64,000 bases of DNA from Emmonsiellopsis sp. PD_33 (lineage: Eukaryota > Ascomycota > Eurotiomycetes > Onygenales > Ajellomycetaceae): the NCBI GenBank assembly GCA_032988165.1, contig JANTQF010000073.1:62001-126000 (forward strand), given 5' to 3'. The stretch's first letter is position 1, and the number at the start of each line of letters is the position of its first letter. The position numbers were made by a program, and so were the translations under genes. This document shows positions 35,015 through 47,113 of this stretch, piece by piece. The notes under the pieces are model-generated. The model saw nothing but the letters and a program-made list of their open reading frames with translations, was not told where the DNA came from and searched no databases.

Positions 35015-35963
35015 TGCGCCTCATAGAACAACCTAAGATCCTTCAATGGTGCGAGAAAATATCTTCTTTTGGATTAGCCCTCCCGCTCAATGAAAAGGAA
35101 AGGCATGGTGGGGGAGAACAGAGACCAATCCTCAATTTCAAGAGTTAATTGAGCTATTGCTAGGAATATTTCTCGTGCCATCATATGAGCCTACAGTCTC
35201 AAAGAAAAAAAAAGAAAAATGCAGCTGTCAGGCATCCACAGCGAACAGGGTTACCCCCCACGTATCTACCACCAAGAGGATTCCAATTGGGGCTTTTTTT
35301 TCGCTAAACACTTATATTTTATAAATGGAAGGCAAGCAAGAGTTTGCAAGAAGGATACCCGAAGAATATACACCAAGGGCGCCGACACTGGTCTCTTTCG
35401 GCTCGGTCTCATCATCGCTTCATCATAGACCCAAAGCTCCCAAGTTTATTTTGACAGCCTCATGTCAAGGACGTGTGTGCACGAATGCATCTAGATCACA
35501 GGGATGCCGAGGTCAATTTGATATCATTGTGTTTGTCCCTTGTCCGGTGAACGTTGAAAGTTTCCCCTTTCAGGGGGTTGAAACAAAGCACAACACAACA
35601 AAAAGTGTTTTCTCTTTGAAAGCTAAAAGAAGGGAACCAAGTGCTATTTATATATGCATAGACACCTAGGAAAATAACCTCGGTGTACTCTTGACATTTC
35701 CCCCCCAGAATACCACGGACTATTATACAGACGATGTGGAAAATACATCAACATGGTGTGCACACGGATGGTCCTGTCAAACCCATCATGGACCACAAAG
35801 AACAGAGAACCACGTTCCTCTCCTACAACTCCATATATCTCATATTCCCAAACACCCAAGCAATGCTCCATAACCCACTAAACGCAACAAAAAAAAAAGA
35901 AGCTCCCAAACAAACAGGGCCCAGCATCCACTTTTACCCCTGCGCCCCCCCTTTTTTTTTCAT
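35015..35963. other. Intergenic, no gene seen
   Basis: Only short overlapping frames, with purine- and pyrimidine-rich runs near 35,200 and 35,885. Probably the 3' flank of the small cysteine-rich gene. Confidence 0.5.
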
Positions 35964-36194
35964 TCATCTTGACCGTGATCGCCTTTCCCTTCTCGTCCCC
36001 GACTGACTCCCATCCTTTGTCGTCGAGTCATCTTTTATATCTATCAGGATCCGGGCCGCACAGCTTTGGCACATGTGATCCACGGGGAGTGGCTTGCGGG
36101 AGATGCGCGGGCAAAGATGCTTCCTGCCGCAGGATCTTGTTCGGAGGAATACCCAGTGCTCGCAGCTGTGGGCGTTGTAGAGTTGTTCGCACAT
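35964..36194 (-). CDS. Small cysteine-rich protein, 76 residues
   Basis: From ATG 36194 (minus): MCEQLYNAHSCEHW, then SCGRKHLCP and VDHMCQSCAARI, followed by a Lys/Ser/Arg-rich tail ending RRSRSR. Six cysteines and three histidines are arranged like the small zinc-binding-looking proteins common in Eurotiomycetes, which typically begin MC..., contain an SC-x-H motif and end with a C-x2-C pair. There is no signal peptide, so it is probably intracellular. The frame is open upstream to 36563, but that part (His/Pro-rich, no motif) looks non-coding, so I chose the internal start. No function can be assigned. Confidence 0.55.
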   Translation of the reverse strand: MCEQLYNAHSCEHWVFLRTRSCGRKHLCPRISRKPLPVDHMCQSCAARILIDIKDDSTTKDGSQSGTRRERRSRSR

Positions 36195-37926
36195 ATCTAA
36201 TGGTGGTTTTGTGCGGGGGGAGTGGTGGAGGTGGCTAGGGAGGATGGAGGGAGGGAGGTTTGCTGGTTGGATGCCCAGATGGGACGGAGGGGGATGGGTG
36301 GTGATGTAGTTGTAGTCCGGCCTGTGGTTGTGGGTGATGTTGCAAGGGTTGATGGGGAGCTTTCTCTCTAGTGGTAGGCGGTTGAAGATGATGGATATAT
36401 GGAGATGAGGCCTGGTATAAACGATTCTCTGGGAGGTATCCGATAGAGCCTGAGAGGGATGGATTATTTGGGCAATAGATGCGACGAAAAAAAGGTATAT
36501 ATGTATAATATGCTGCTGGTGATAATAATGGGAAATGAACATCCATAAATACGTCTTAGCCATCTTATAGATGATAGTAGCCTCATAAACGATCTGATTG
36601 TTTTCTTTCTTCGATGAGTTCGTTCATTTTGTCTGATGACAAGGGATGTTTAAAGCGCAGCGTTGATCAATGATTTCCAGATATCTCGACGGGGGGAAGT
36701 TAAGATGACTATATACAAAGAAAGAGGCGAAAAAGAGACAAAGTACTATTTAGGGCTCTACAAAGAGAGTCATTGTGGGTTATGAGGCTGTTTAGGGATA
36801 AAAGCTTCATTTTGAGCAGAAATTGCATTAAGAAAATTGACTGTGTCAAAAAGTAGAAGAGAGAAGAACAGGGTTCAAAGTTGGTTGCCCTTCTTCCACT
36901 TTCTAGTATCATAAGTTGAAGCTGAGACCGTTGTCATTGTTGTAGCAAAAAAGCGCCGGTATTCGTATATACGGACTAACTTTCGAGGGCATGGAAAGCA
37001 TCTCGATGGGTTATTGCCGATAGACAAATGAATTGAAGCTGGAATACTCCCCCTTTTCAACCCCTTTAACCCCCTTACATAGCAGGATTCTCCCCCCAAG
37101 GCACGAAACTTGAAATATATAAACTGCAAAAAAGCGCCGACGGACAGATCGTATGCTGTATTGATACATCTGCATATTTTTTTTATTTTTTCCTAACGCA
37201 AGGGACGGCAGTGCAAGGGCAAAGACTGCAGGTACCATACTTGCAAAATCCTGTTGTCTTTTTTGTTCACTGCTTGTTTTGTTGGTTAGTTAATGCCTTG
37301 ATATTCGTGTAGTTGTAAGAGTAATGAAGTTGGGGCATGTTTCACAACGCCTTCTTTTAAGCAGCAACAAATCAAACAGGGGATTGGGTAGTAGATAGAG
37401 GAATGCGGGGTAAACATATTCGGGTCAGCCAGTTTATTATTGGGTGGCAGTCTTTTTCTACCCTGGGATTGGAGGATTTCTTCGAGTTTCTGGGAGAGGT
37501 AAATAATGATGCTGTACAAGCATTGGGTACGTATGTGCTTATATTAATTCGGCCTAGACCTTATAGATTGGATTGCACGGCAGGAGAGAAATTGCCTTGT
37601 TGCTTTCCAATTGGTAGTTACACCTGTAAATAAATATATGCCAAATTCCCATTGGTTTATTAACGGGCTGCTTGTCTGCCAGAGGACAGAGAGATAAAAC
37701 GATGCCACTGATGAGAGAGAACGAAAGCCAGGTAACATACGAGCATAAGCAACTGGAAAAAACATATCAAATGACCATATACTGAACGACATATCACATA
37801 AACAGATCTTCAAAGCTGTGCAAAGAATTCTACCTGCAAATCCTGCACCGTCAACTGAAATAGCTAGCTGCTCACCTTCACACCGCCCGCCCCCCAACCT
37901 AACCACCAACGTTCCACAGGATAAAC
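36195..37926. other. Intergenic, no gene seen
   Basis: About 1.7 kb containing the promoter of the small cysteine-rich gene and the 3' side of the epimerase gene. Short frames only. Confidence 0.5.
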
Positions 37927-39017
37927 CTACTCTTTCCACGCCTTGTACACAATCTTAGAACCCCAGATCTGTCCCTTCTTCAACACGCTCATCCCCCTCC
38001 ACTCTGGCTCATTGGGCGCATTGACATACCGACTCGGTTCCACACAGAAGCCCGCTCTAGGGACGCGCGCCGGTGCCCCTCCCACAGCCGGCACGTCAAT
38101 GAACTTTCCTGTGTAAAACTGGAACGCGGGCTCTGTGCTGTGTACCTCCAGATGGATACCGCTGACAAGGTGCTTGAGCGCAGCGTTGAGACGGAGAGGG
38201 CGGGTGCGGGTGTCGGTGGGCACAGAGGCTGGGTCTGTGTCGATGACGAAGCAGTCGTCGATGTCTGGCGAAGTGGCGCCGAGGTAGAAGGGCTTGTTGA
38301 CTTCGGTGGAAGTGTAGTGCTCAATTGTTCCGGTGGGGATACCCGTAGAGTCGATGGGGAGGTATTTGTCTGTGGCGAGGACTGCCTCGGTGCCCTCGAT
38401 TGTTGGATTGGTGCTCAGGTTGAAGTAACTGGTTTCTTTCTGTTAGCTGATATCTCCTATACTCCCCGTTGCGCGGAATACAAGATGACAAAAACTCACG
38501 TATGATTCGTAACTCCCACTACAGTCTCCTCGCACTCATCACCGACAAATTCAACCTCGTACTCAATCTCCAGCACAGTCTTGGCTGGCTTTCCCTCCTC
38601 CTCTGGCCCCTCCTTGCCTGCTGTATACCAAACCCTCAACTCGACCGTCCCCGGATACCCTTCCTCGCCATCCTTGCTCAAATGCTTGAACTCCAATCCC
38701 TCCTTTCCATTCCGCGAGACTGCCTTTGGCCCATCAAAGACCTTGGTATCCCACCCTTCTTTCCCGCCATGCAACGAATTCGGCCCTTGTTTCGTGGTTA
38801 GGGTGTATGTCTTCCCATTGACATTGTTGATGACAGAATCCTTCAGGCGGTTGGTAGTGCGGCCGATAGTGGCACCGAAATAGCAGGTGTTGTATTTGGC
38901 ATATTGCTCCTGGGTGTCGAAGCCCAGGACGATGTTCTGCCCGGCTACGCGGAACTCCTGGAGGATGGCACCGAGGGGGATGAAGGTGAAGGCGGATTCG
39001 TCTGCTGAAGTGGCCAT
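37927..39017 (-). CDS. Aldose 1-epimerase (galactose mutarotase)
   Basis: Interconverts alpha and beta anomers of hexoses such as galactose and glucose in the cytoplasm. On the minus strand, exon 39017-38500 and exon 38428-37927 (intron 71 bp, GTGAGT donor) join within a threonine codon to give 339 residues, a normal length. Family marks: FGATIGRTTNRL (substrate-binding arginine/asparagine), GPNSLHGGKEGWD, VVGVTNHTYFNLS spanning the splice (the histidine is the usual general acid), ATSPDIDDCFVID, and GFCVEPSRYVNAPN with the conserved glutamate expected to act as base. No signal peptide. The start MATSADESAF is preceded by in-frame non-coding sequence and gives a full domain. Confidence 0.93.
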
Positions 39018-42005
39018 TTTCTTCTTCTTGATGGACTGGTAGATTGACGGATGGAGTCTGTTGAAGGGTGGAGGTGTCCTTTTTTACTTTTCCGTTCGAG
39101 GAATTGAGTATATATTGTTGCGATTGACGCAACCTTACCGGGATCTTATCCGCTGGTGGAGAACTAGGTCGGACTCTACCCCGCGAGATGGGATAAAAGC
39201 AGGATTCGAAGGGGGTTGGAAGCTGGGGTTGGTGGACGCTATCTAACAAACAGTAGTGGAAAAGAGGGGGGGGGGACTGAGACTGGAGGACAATGGGATA
39301 TATATTCCGTTTGTTTCAGATTCGCTCGCTCAATATTAGTTTAAATGGTTATAGCCGTCAATTTATACAGATTGTCCTGGTCGTCAAAACTCATGGCCGC
39401 AGCCCCGCTAAAACGACCAGCTGCACGTCATAGCCCGGCGACATTAGCCTAAAGCTTTCTAAGCTTCCAAACAACGGAGCTGATTGGCGAATGGCTCTCA
39501 TCTGTCGGCCAGCTAGGCTAAATTGGGATATCTACTGCGGAGTATCTCCTTTCCGCCGGCGGCTGTAATATAGGAAAGGGAAAAGAGATAGAGGGGGGAT
39601 TATAGTTAGGAGAACTGTTGGGAGGTGGAATATGTTCCTGGGTCCTCGGTGCGAATAGGGGACGTTCATAAAATCCAGTAGATCGAAGCACAGGAAAGAG
39701 GTTATGATGTCATGGCGGTATATGGCTGCTGCTATCCTACCAGGAGCTGCGTTGAGACAGGCTCAGGGCCCAGGAACGGATACCTCTACCCGTAGTATAA
39801 GCAGATATAAAAACGAGAGAACCTAGCACTCTTTTCTACCTTATCCCATCAGCGATCAGTCTACAAATTCATGCCAAGCCTTGGGCTGCAAGCGGGGTGA
39901 ATTAGGGCTAGAATTGGCGATATAGCCAATCAGAGGGCGCCAATCCGCAACAGCTTCAGAAAGCAGGCGAAATTGGAAGTAGAAAAGAAAAGAATAAAAT
40001 GACTATGACTATGAATATGAATATTGTTCATTGCAACATTGTAGCACTTTTAAGGGATTTAGCAGCGTTCGGGCCCATTTTTTAAAACCTCTAAAAAGCA
40101 AAACTGCTCCCATCTACGTACATATATGAGGTACTAGTCTCAATGGCAGCAGCAGGTAGACACTATGCATCTCCATCATAAGAGCTAAGCTCAGACTCTA
40201 ATAATAATAATATCTCATTGATTTTGTATTTTATCAGATTTGGGCTTCGCGTTTGGCCGCAGCACTCTTTGAAACCTCAGCGGAGTGCATTACATACAGA
40301 CAATGATATCCCAGCCTTCTTATTATTGCCGAGCATTCCCCGAGAAGGCGGAGATAATTGATCCGATGAGTTGATGACAATTAATGGTAGGCGAAGCGTG
40401 TCCATACGTACGTGTACGCAGACATACTTCTCTATCATCAGTCCTGAAACATTGTCTTATAACAGTAGTATCTTGTTAATTTTACTAGTTCACGCACGCA
40501 CTCACAGATTCTGTAGATACATAACAACAGTAGGCGTAGACGCTTGCCGATTCCAGGCAATTGTTCGCATGCAAATAACGCCAGCAATGGGGTTGGATTT
40601 AAATTAGTGACCACAACAGGGCAGTGTGGCAGTAAAACTATTTAATAGAACATTGCACAGCCTCGTTGCCCTCCCATTCCCTTGCCTATGTATGTACGGA
40701 GTACATACCTTGTCCGTTATCTCCGGGCTAAAATGGCCTTTCGACGAAATATGCGCCTTGTAATAGCCAGGATCGAGCTGAAAAATCCGCCTCGTATAAT
40801 CTAGTTGCTCTGTTTCCCACTCACCTGCTAATATAGTAGCTATGTATGTACGTATGCGCCGCACGTACGTGGACTTGTCTTGTTTAACGAAAAACGAAGA
40901 AAGGGAACAGCACAAAGGGGTTAAATAAAACGAAGGGATGGGCAATGGAATCGGTAAAAACCAATTCCAATGCCCGGTTATTAATATTAGTAGTAGTAGC
41001 AGTATTATCGTGTAGTTGAATACACATCAGCGCCGGTGCGCCCCCAAGTAACCTAACCAGAAAAAAAAAAAAGAAAGAAAGAGCAAAAAGCCAGAGCAAA
41101 TGGCAAAATAAATCAAACCAAATCAAAATGTACACAGGGTAAACAAACCCATAATCACTGCTGGAGGTTGTAAGTGCCATGGCGAGGCCACCTTTTTGTA
41201 GCAGGACGGATTTGTAAAGAAAAGGAGTTTCCACCTTGGCAGGCATATATGCGATTGGGATCCAATCGATGGGAAATTTCCACATGCCTAGTTAACTTGC
41301 CAGGTTTCAAACTCCTGCGGAATCAAAAACTTTTCAAGGGAAAAAGAGAAAAAAAAAAAAAAAAAAGAAGCAAAGCAGAAGAAGTCGACAAGCTTGCAAA
41401 CTTTTAGTCATCTCGCGCCTCTATGTCTCTCCCCTTGGTGTCTTTTTTTTTTCTTTTCTTTTTTTTCTCTTTTTGGTGCATTCTGCACCGATGTCCGTGT
41501 CAAGCACTTTTGTCTGTTCAGGCAGTCTGTCGTAAAAATACTGGTGGTGGTACAAATCATAAAAACACGTTTCAAATGCAGTTGCGCGTGTGTGTGCATA
41601 AAACTCGCGCGCGAAACTGGAGAGGAGTGCTTTGCATGCATTGCAGAAAATAAAAAGCACAAACATTAAATATCATTTGCAGGGTCGTTAACAATGCGAG
41701 AAATCTTTGCAGATCGAGATGAGAGATGCCCTCTAGGTCTAGGTGACCGGAAACCCACGTAAAGAACGGTGTATAAGTCAAAAATGAAGAGAATATGAGC
41801 AGACGAGAATAGATAAACGAGGAATGCGGAAGAAATGAATGTAGGGGCCTCACGGATGCAAGTAATGTAAATAAATATACAGAATAGTATGAAGGCAAGT
41901 GGCGAGATAGCAGGAGATCAGGGAGGCAAAGAAGAATATGCATAGAAGTAAAACCCTCTCTTTTCTACCCCTTCCCTTTTTTCTTCTCTGTTTTCTTTTT
42001 CTTGT
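39018..42005. other. Intergenic, no gene seen
   Basis: About 3 kb between the starts of the epimerase gene and the 3' end of the Zn2Cys6 gene. It contains poly(A)- and poly(T)-rich tracts near 41,060, 41,350 and 41,440, and several 60-130 codon chance frames. No conserved protein motif or RNA gene was recognised. Confidence 0.5.
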
Positions 42006-43539
42006 CTAAATTTTCACACTATTCCTTTCAATATAGTACTCCATGGTACCTGGTGCGTCCCAATCTGGGTTTGGAAAAGGCATCGAATCATCATCATCAA
42101 TGTTGCTAAATAGGTCTGTTTGTATCTGTACCCCTTCTAGCATTTGCGCATCTTGGGAGTTATTGAACAGCTGCGGGCCTTGGCCGGGAACCGAGTTGGT
42201 CCAATCCCCTAGAATCCCCAATGATGGTGCCCAGTGTTGCTGCCCTTGGGGAACACTGTCATTCGTAGATGGGTTCATCGGAGTATTAAAGAACATCTGA
42301 GGAGTGGCGAAGGCGGGCGATGACGGTTCAAGAGATGCAAGCCCCATCGTGGGCTGCTGCGGGTGGCCATACTGAATATTCTGAAGCTCCACCCCGTGTA
42401 GCTGTTGGTGCACCTGCTGAATATTCTGAAGCCCTATCTCGTGTGGCTGTTGGTGCTGCTGCTGCTGAGCGTTCTGAAACCCCATCCCATGTGGCTGTTG
42501 GGGCGGCGGCGGAGCTTTAAGAACTATCGTCCCGGGTATCCGCTGACGCTGCTGCTGAGCGTCGGAAGCCCCCATGCCGCGTGGTGGCTCTGGATGCTTC
42601 TGCCGAGCTTTCGGAACCTCAAGCTTGCGTTTTTGTCCGTGATTCCCAGGGCGTGGTTGTGCATGCTGTTGGGGCTGGTTGTGCTGCTGCTGTTCCATCT
42701 GACGACATTCGAAGTCATTCTGGTGGAGGTACCCTGGGAGAGTACGATGTTGTGACGCAAAATGTAAGGGTTCATGGTGCATCTGGGCGCTGGGAGGAGT
42801 AGGGGGGAAGTATGCCGGTGCGTGCGCGGACTGCTGTGAGTGGACAGTCTGGTGTGAGTGTGCGCTTCCGAAGCTCCCTGCCGAATCTTGCCGCTTCATT
42901 TCTGTCGTTTCCTTTTCCTCTTGTTCTTTCTTCGCCAATTTCTGATCTAGCTCTTTGAAGTCCTCTTCGAACTGCTCCTCATCGTCATCCTCGTCGAGGT
43001 TCATGGCGCCGAGTCGTGTGAGGATATCGTGGGTGTAAGGGTGGCCGCCGGCTACAGGTGTTTCGAGGGGTCCTCCGGGGAACTTTTCACCCTTGTCTAT
43101 TATATGGTAGAGAGCTTGCAGGCCTTTAACGAGTTGTCTTTGTTGCCGCTCTAGCGATTCGGTATATCTATAGAAAAAGGGGGCAGGGTCAGCGATTTGC
43201 GCTTGGGGTTGGTAAGTCGAATCTTTTCCGCGCAAGCATAGGATATAACCTACCCTTTCGGATGCGTCTTATCGGTGGCCTTCTTGTTCTTCCCATATTC
43301 GCACGGAACATTTTCTGCCCTGCACCGCGCACAGTTCAGTTCTCCATCACACTGTATAGAAGTAAGCACGTGACCGCTACGGGTGGGACAAAGCCCTAAT
43401 TCCTCTCCACGTCTGCGATGCTGGAAATGGTTCATACCTTGGATTTCTTCTGTCGACACCGATCGCAGGCCTTACAGACTCGCTTTCGAATAGGGGGTTC
43501 ATGTGTCGGAGCCTCAGGTGGAGGCGTGCGGGTTGCCAT
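42006..43539 (-). CDS. Zn2Cys6 transcription factor with Gln-rich repeats
   Basis: Fungal binuclear zinc-cluster regulator, expected to bind DNA in the nucleus. Exons on the minus strand are 43539-43438, 43351-43254 and 43167-42006 (introns 86 bp each), joining to 453 residues. The zinc cluster spans the first splice: VCKACDRCRQKKSK | CDGELNCARCRAENVPC (C-x2-C-x6-C-x5-C-x2-C-x6-C). A linker KATDKTHPKG leads to a short coiled coil (YTESLERQQRQLVKGLQALY). Then come an acidic stretch (LDEDDDEEQFEED), a basic one, and imperfect 15-16-residue units rich in Gln and His (QQPHGMGFQNAQ, QQPHEIGLQNIQ, QQLHGVELQNIQ). An acidic C-terminus (NIDDDDSMPF) could activate transcription. The fungal middle-homology domain is absent. 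No target can be named. Confidence 0.9.
42345..42520 (-). repeat. Degenerate 45-48 bp coding repeats in the Zn2Cys6 gene
   Basis: Three to four head-to-tail units encode the Gln/His-rich motif (H-Q-Q-P-H-x-x-G-x-Q-N-x-Q). They probably arose by slippage and may vary in number between strains. Confidence 0.75.
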
Positions 43540-46500
43540 AGTCAGCCAGGTTCGCTATTGGCGTGAGGTCAGGATGTAGTAAGGGTTGCAGGGTCACGTA
43601 TGGCGATTTCCCTATCAGCAAGATCTAGGGACGAGTCGCAAACTGCGAACGAAGGCTTCGACTCGTTGGCGGAAAGAATAGGAAGGGGGAAAAGAGCTCA
43701 GCGATATGATATTCGAGTTGTATGCCTGCGCGCTTATCCCAGGCGACGAGAGAGCGAAAAGCCGGTTACCTAGAATTTGCGAGATCTAGAAACCCAGACC
43801 GTCCGAGATATGAGAGGCTAATCACATTCCCCTTTGCTTGCGCGAAAGCTCGCCTGCGCCAAACTGCAGTCGGGATATGGCACCTTATCAATCACTATAT
43901 TGCGCCCGTAAAGGCGGGGGAGGGGGGGAGGAGGTGAAGGCCCTCTTGACGTGATCCAAAGTAGGACGGAGACACAGATCAGCGAAAGTTGGGGGAATGA
44001 TGGATGGCCGTGGTCTGTAAGAGGAGCAAAAGACGATATGGAGCTCTTGGTCAGCAAAACGGTGCTTTGGGAAACGGAGGGAGATCGGGCCCTTAATATG
44101 GAAAGTATCCGATTGCCTATGAGGAACCGCTGACTCGGACGTAAAGTTTAGTCAGGCCTTTTCCAGCTGTTGAACCCCCCCTATTCGACAGCTGGAAGAT
44201 GGAGAGCCGAACGGGTCCAGCCCAGCATAGCATCTCAAGGTTGACAAAACCCGTGGAACCCCTGCTACATGGGTACATTGTTCATTTTTAAAGTTGAGAG
44301 TGGCTAGTACCAGACTAACTTAACTCCAGTGTTATTTTGCGTTTCAATTTGCGTTTTGGTTTGGGACGACGGGATTAAATTATGCATAACTATATTTTGC
44401 TGATATGTCTGGTTCAATCTTTCTTGGCCTTTCCAAACCCTCTGGCAGCGTTGCCTTTGGTTGTTCCATACTCTGGTAAAGAAGGCCATCACCAACATCC
44501 GCCAGAGAAGACAATGGCTCGCGTATTGAGCCTTCCAGACCAGCGGAGTCTGCTTATGAAGATCCAGTATAAATAGTGCCCCGATGATGATGAATGTTGA
44601 CTAATTAAGTAATACCCTCGATAGACGTCGGAGCCCGGAGACAAAAATATAGATGAAAAATGCGCGCGTAAAGTAATACTAATAATCGGTCAGCAGCAGC
44701 ACCCTGTCCCGGCTAGTGTTTAGTTACCGCGTAATCCCAATACGCACTGGCTGTTCGTAAATACACAGCTCGCTCTCTGTCTCCGAGCCTCGCCCAGCCT
44801 TGGGAGCTCTTGGGAGCTCTTGGGAGCTTCTCAACGCTGGACAGCTCCATGTTAAATCTGCCGAGGGGCCACTCGAAACAGCCAAAGCTACTACGGCCAA
44901 GATCATTATGATGTTCGAACTTCTCGGGCTGGTCCAAGATCTCCAAGGCCGAAATACCCCCGTTGTTCCGTTTTCGCTGGAAATACCATACGGTAACGCC
45001 AGTACCGGGATAGGGGTACAGTCTCGCTCCGTGACCGTTTTGGACTTGTGCAAAAAAAAAATGATGGTCTGCGGGCTGCGGTGTCAACACGACCATCCGC
45101 TCCGAGGATTCGTTTGCTGTGATGCGACGGAATATCGGCCTCACGGCACGGAAGGCAGAAACAATGGATCTGCTCCTTTTTGCCCGGGAATTCCTCGTCG
45201 GTGCGCTCGCATACACACATAATACACACCACGCGCCTCGCATAGTGCATTGCTAAGCAGCGAGCGGGATAAATTATCAATGTGAAGGGGATAACGGACA
45301 TTAGGCTCGATGGATTTTTATTAGCGGCCTCGACAGCAGCGCTTTCGGCCAAAGTACTACTAGTACAAAACGACTACGGACTATGCTGGTCTTGACTCAC
45401 CTGAGCTGAGAAGATAGCTGCTAGGGCTGGTCCAAGGGCGGATTTGGCTTATATTGACGTCTCAGAAGCAAAGGAGGGAAACAAAGCGAATACGCGCATC
45501 GATAAGCCCTGAGGCAGGGTTGGGTTGGCCAAGTTGGTGCGCAATCTTTGTGCCCGCTTGGCGTAGTTATTTAACTCTTGCGACCAACCGCATTCCTCCA
45601 CGCGCAGCGAATCCTTCAGCCGAGACTGATGATGCGAGGAGACGGGAGCGGGCTCGGGAATCGTGCCATGACATAACGAGAGGACGTCCATCTCGTGAGG
45701 TGGAGCTTGCTGCTGCCGCTGGAGGGATAATTGGACCGCAAGCCCGATCGACGACGGTGGGGTTTTCGGACACCGGCTCGGCCAATGTTGCACTCGTATC
45801 CTGCGGTTGGGATCAAGACAAAACACGACTCTTTTACTAAATATTGCCGGATGAAGGCTGGAGGTTTTCTCAGAACTCCCATAAACGACAAAGGTAACAA
45901 TGAACTGTCATCATGCTGTGTACTGTACATATTGTCCAACAGTGGGCCGTGCGCAAAGCAGTTACCTACAACAGCATACTGCATTGTCCAACGGCATTGC
46001 AGCATGAAATATCTGTCACGACGATAACTCGCCCAACGGTAACAAATCAATCAAATGGACTCTTTTAACTCGCCGCTCACGATGGAAATGAGCGTAATCC
46101 ATAAGCGCATGATTTCATAACTAACTAGCGGCGATAGCGCTGATTCATCTTGCATTGACAATTTGACAGCTAGTTTCTGCGCGCTGTCAAGGAGCACGGT
46201 TCACTCCAATTTCCATTTCTGTCTGAGCATTTCATGGATAGTTCGTTCCACAACCTTGGTTGCGTCTCTGGATGACTTTCTCAACTTCCCACGGCCTTGA
46301 ATCATCTCCCATGAACCGGGGGGCGCCAACGACGGCGGCAAACTTCGTGAACATCTCAGACCGCCAGCCACAGCTCCCGGGGATTCAAAAAAGCAAATTT
46401 TGACATTTACACTCATGATACTACTAATCAACTGTGTCCATCGAAATTTCAAACCAGTCAGGAGTCAGGACTTCAGGCGGCGGTCTGGGCTGTTGTTGGA

Positions 46501-47113
46501 TTTCAGTTCAACCCCACCACGGCACGGACACAACCCCATCGCATACGAATACGCGCCCAGCCGATCATCAAGATGATTCGTAGATCGCCTTGGTTTCTTC
46601 CCCGGTCACCATGCTCCAGTTCTGAACACTGAACAGTGAACAGTGGTTCGAATCTCCGAATCCGAACACGGATGCCGAAGGGTCGGAAAAAAAACTCTAT
46701 CTATTTGCAGCCACGCCATTCTCCCATCACCTTCCTTACTTTGCGGGCAAGGAGTGTCCAGCCCTATGACACATTAAGCTCTCCGGAGTCTCCGCATAAA
46801 AAGTAAAAGTGCAGAAGACTCAAATATCGAGATCTCGAAAAGCGAGAAAAACTGACCAATGAGGTGGAAGACCAGAGGAATGCATTGAGCAATTTGATTG
46901 GCTATGCTAACTTTCCGTGGCGGGAGCTGATTAGTCATCCGACTCTTCCGCGCCGTTCCGCCATGACTTATAAGTTGGTCGGTCACTCATTCTCCTGACA
47001 TCTTCACTCCAGAGCTCTCCATCTTCACCTTCCCCCCAGAGTGGTGGTCCGGCAGAAAGACTGTTGCTATGACCATGGTTACGATCCTGAGATGAATCCC
47101 TACTTCCAGCGAA
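43540..47113. other. Intergenic, no convincing gene
   Basis: About 3.6 kb between divergent genes. At 44,700-45,350 frames of up to 176 codons are open on both strands, but they mirror each other and show no motif. A 10-bp unit TTGGGAGCTC is repeated three times at about 44,800-44,828. Promoters of both flanking genes must lie here. Confidence 0.45.

Noticed and set aside
44713..45243. 176-codon minus-strand frame and the overlapping 140-codon plus-strand frame
   Set aside because: They mirror each other, show no domain or splice evidence, and neither has a believable start context.
46630..46680. TTCGAATC word resembling a tRNA T-loop
   Set aside because: No pairing acceptor, D or anticodon arms were found around it.
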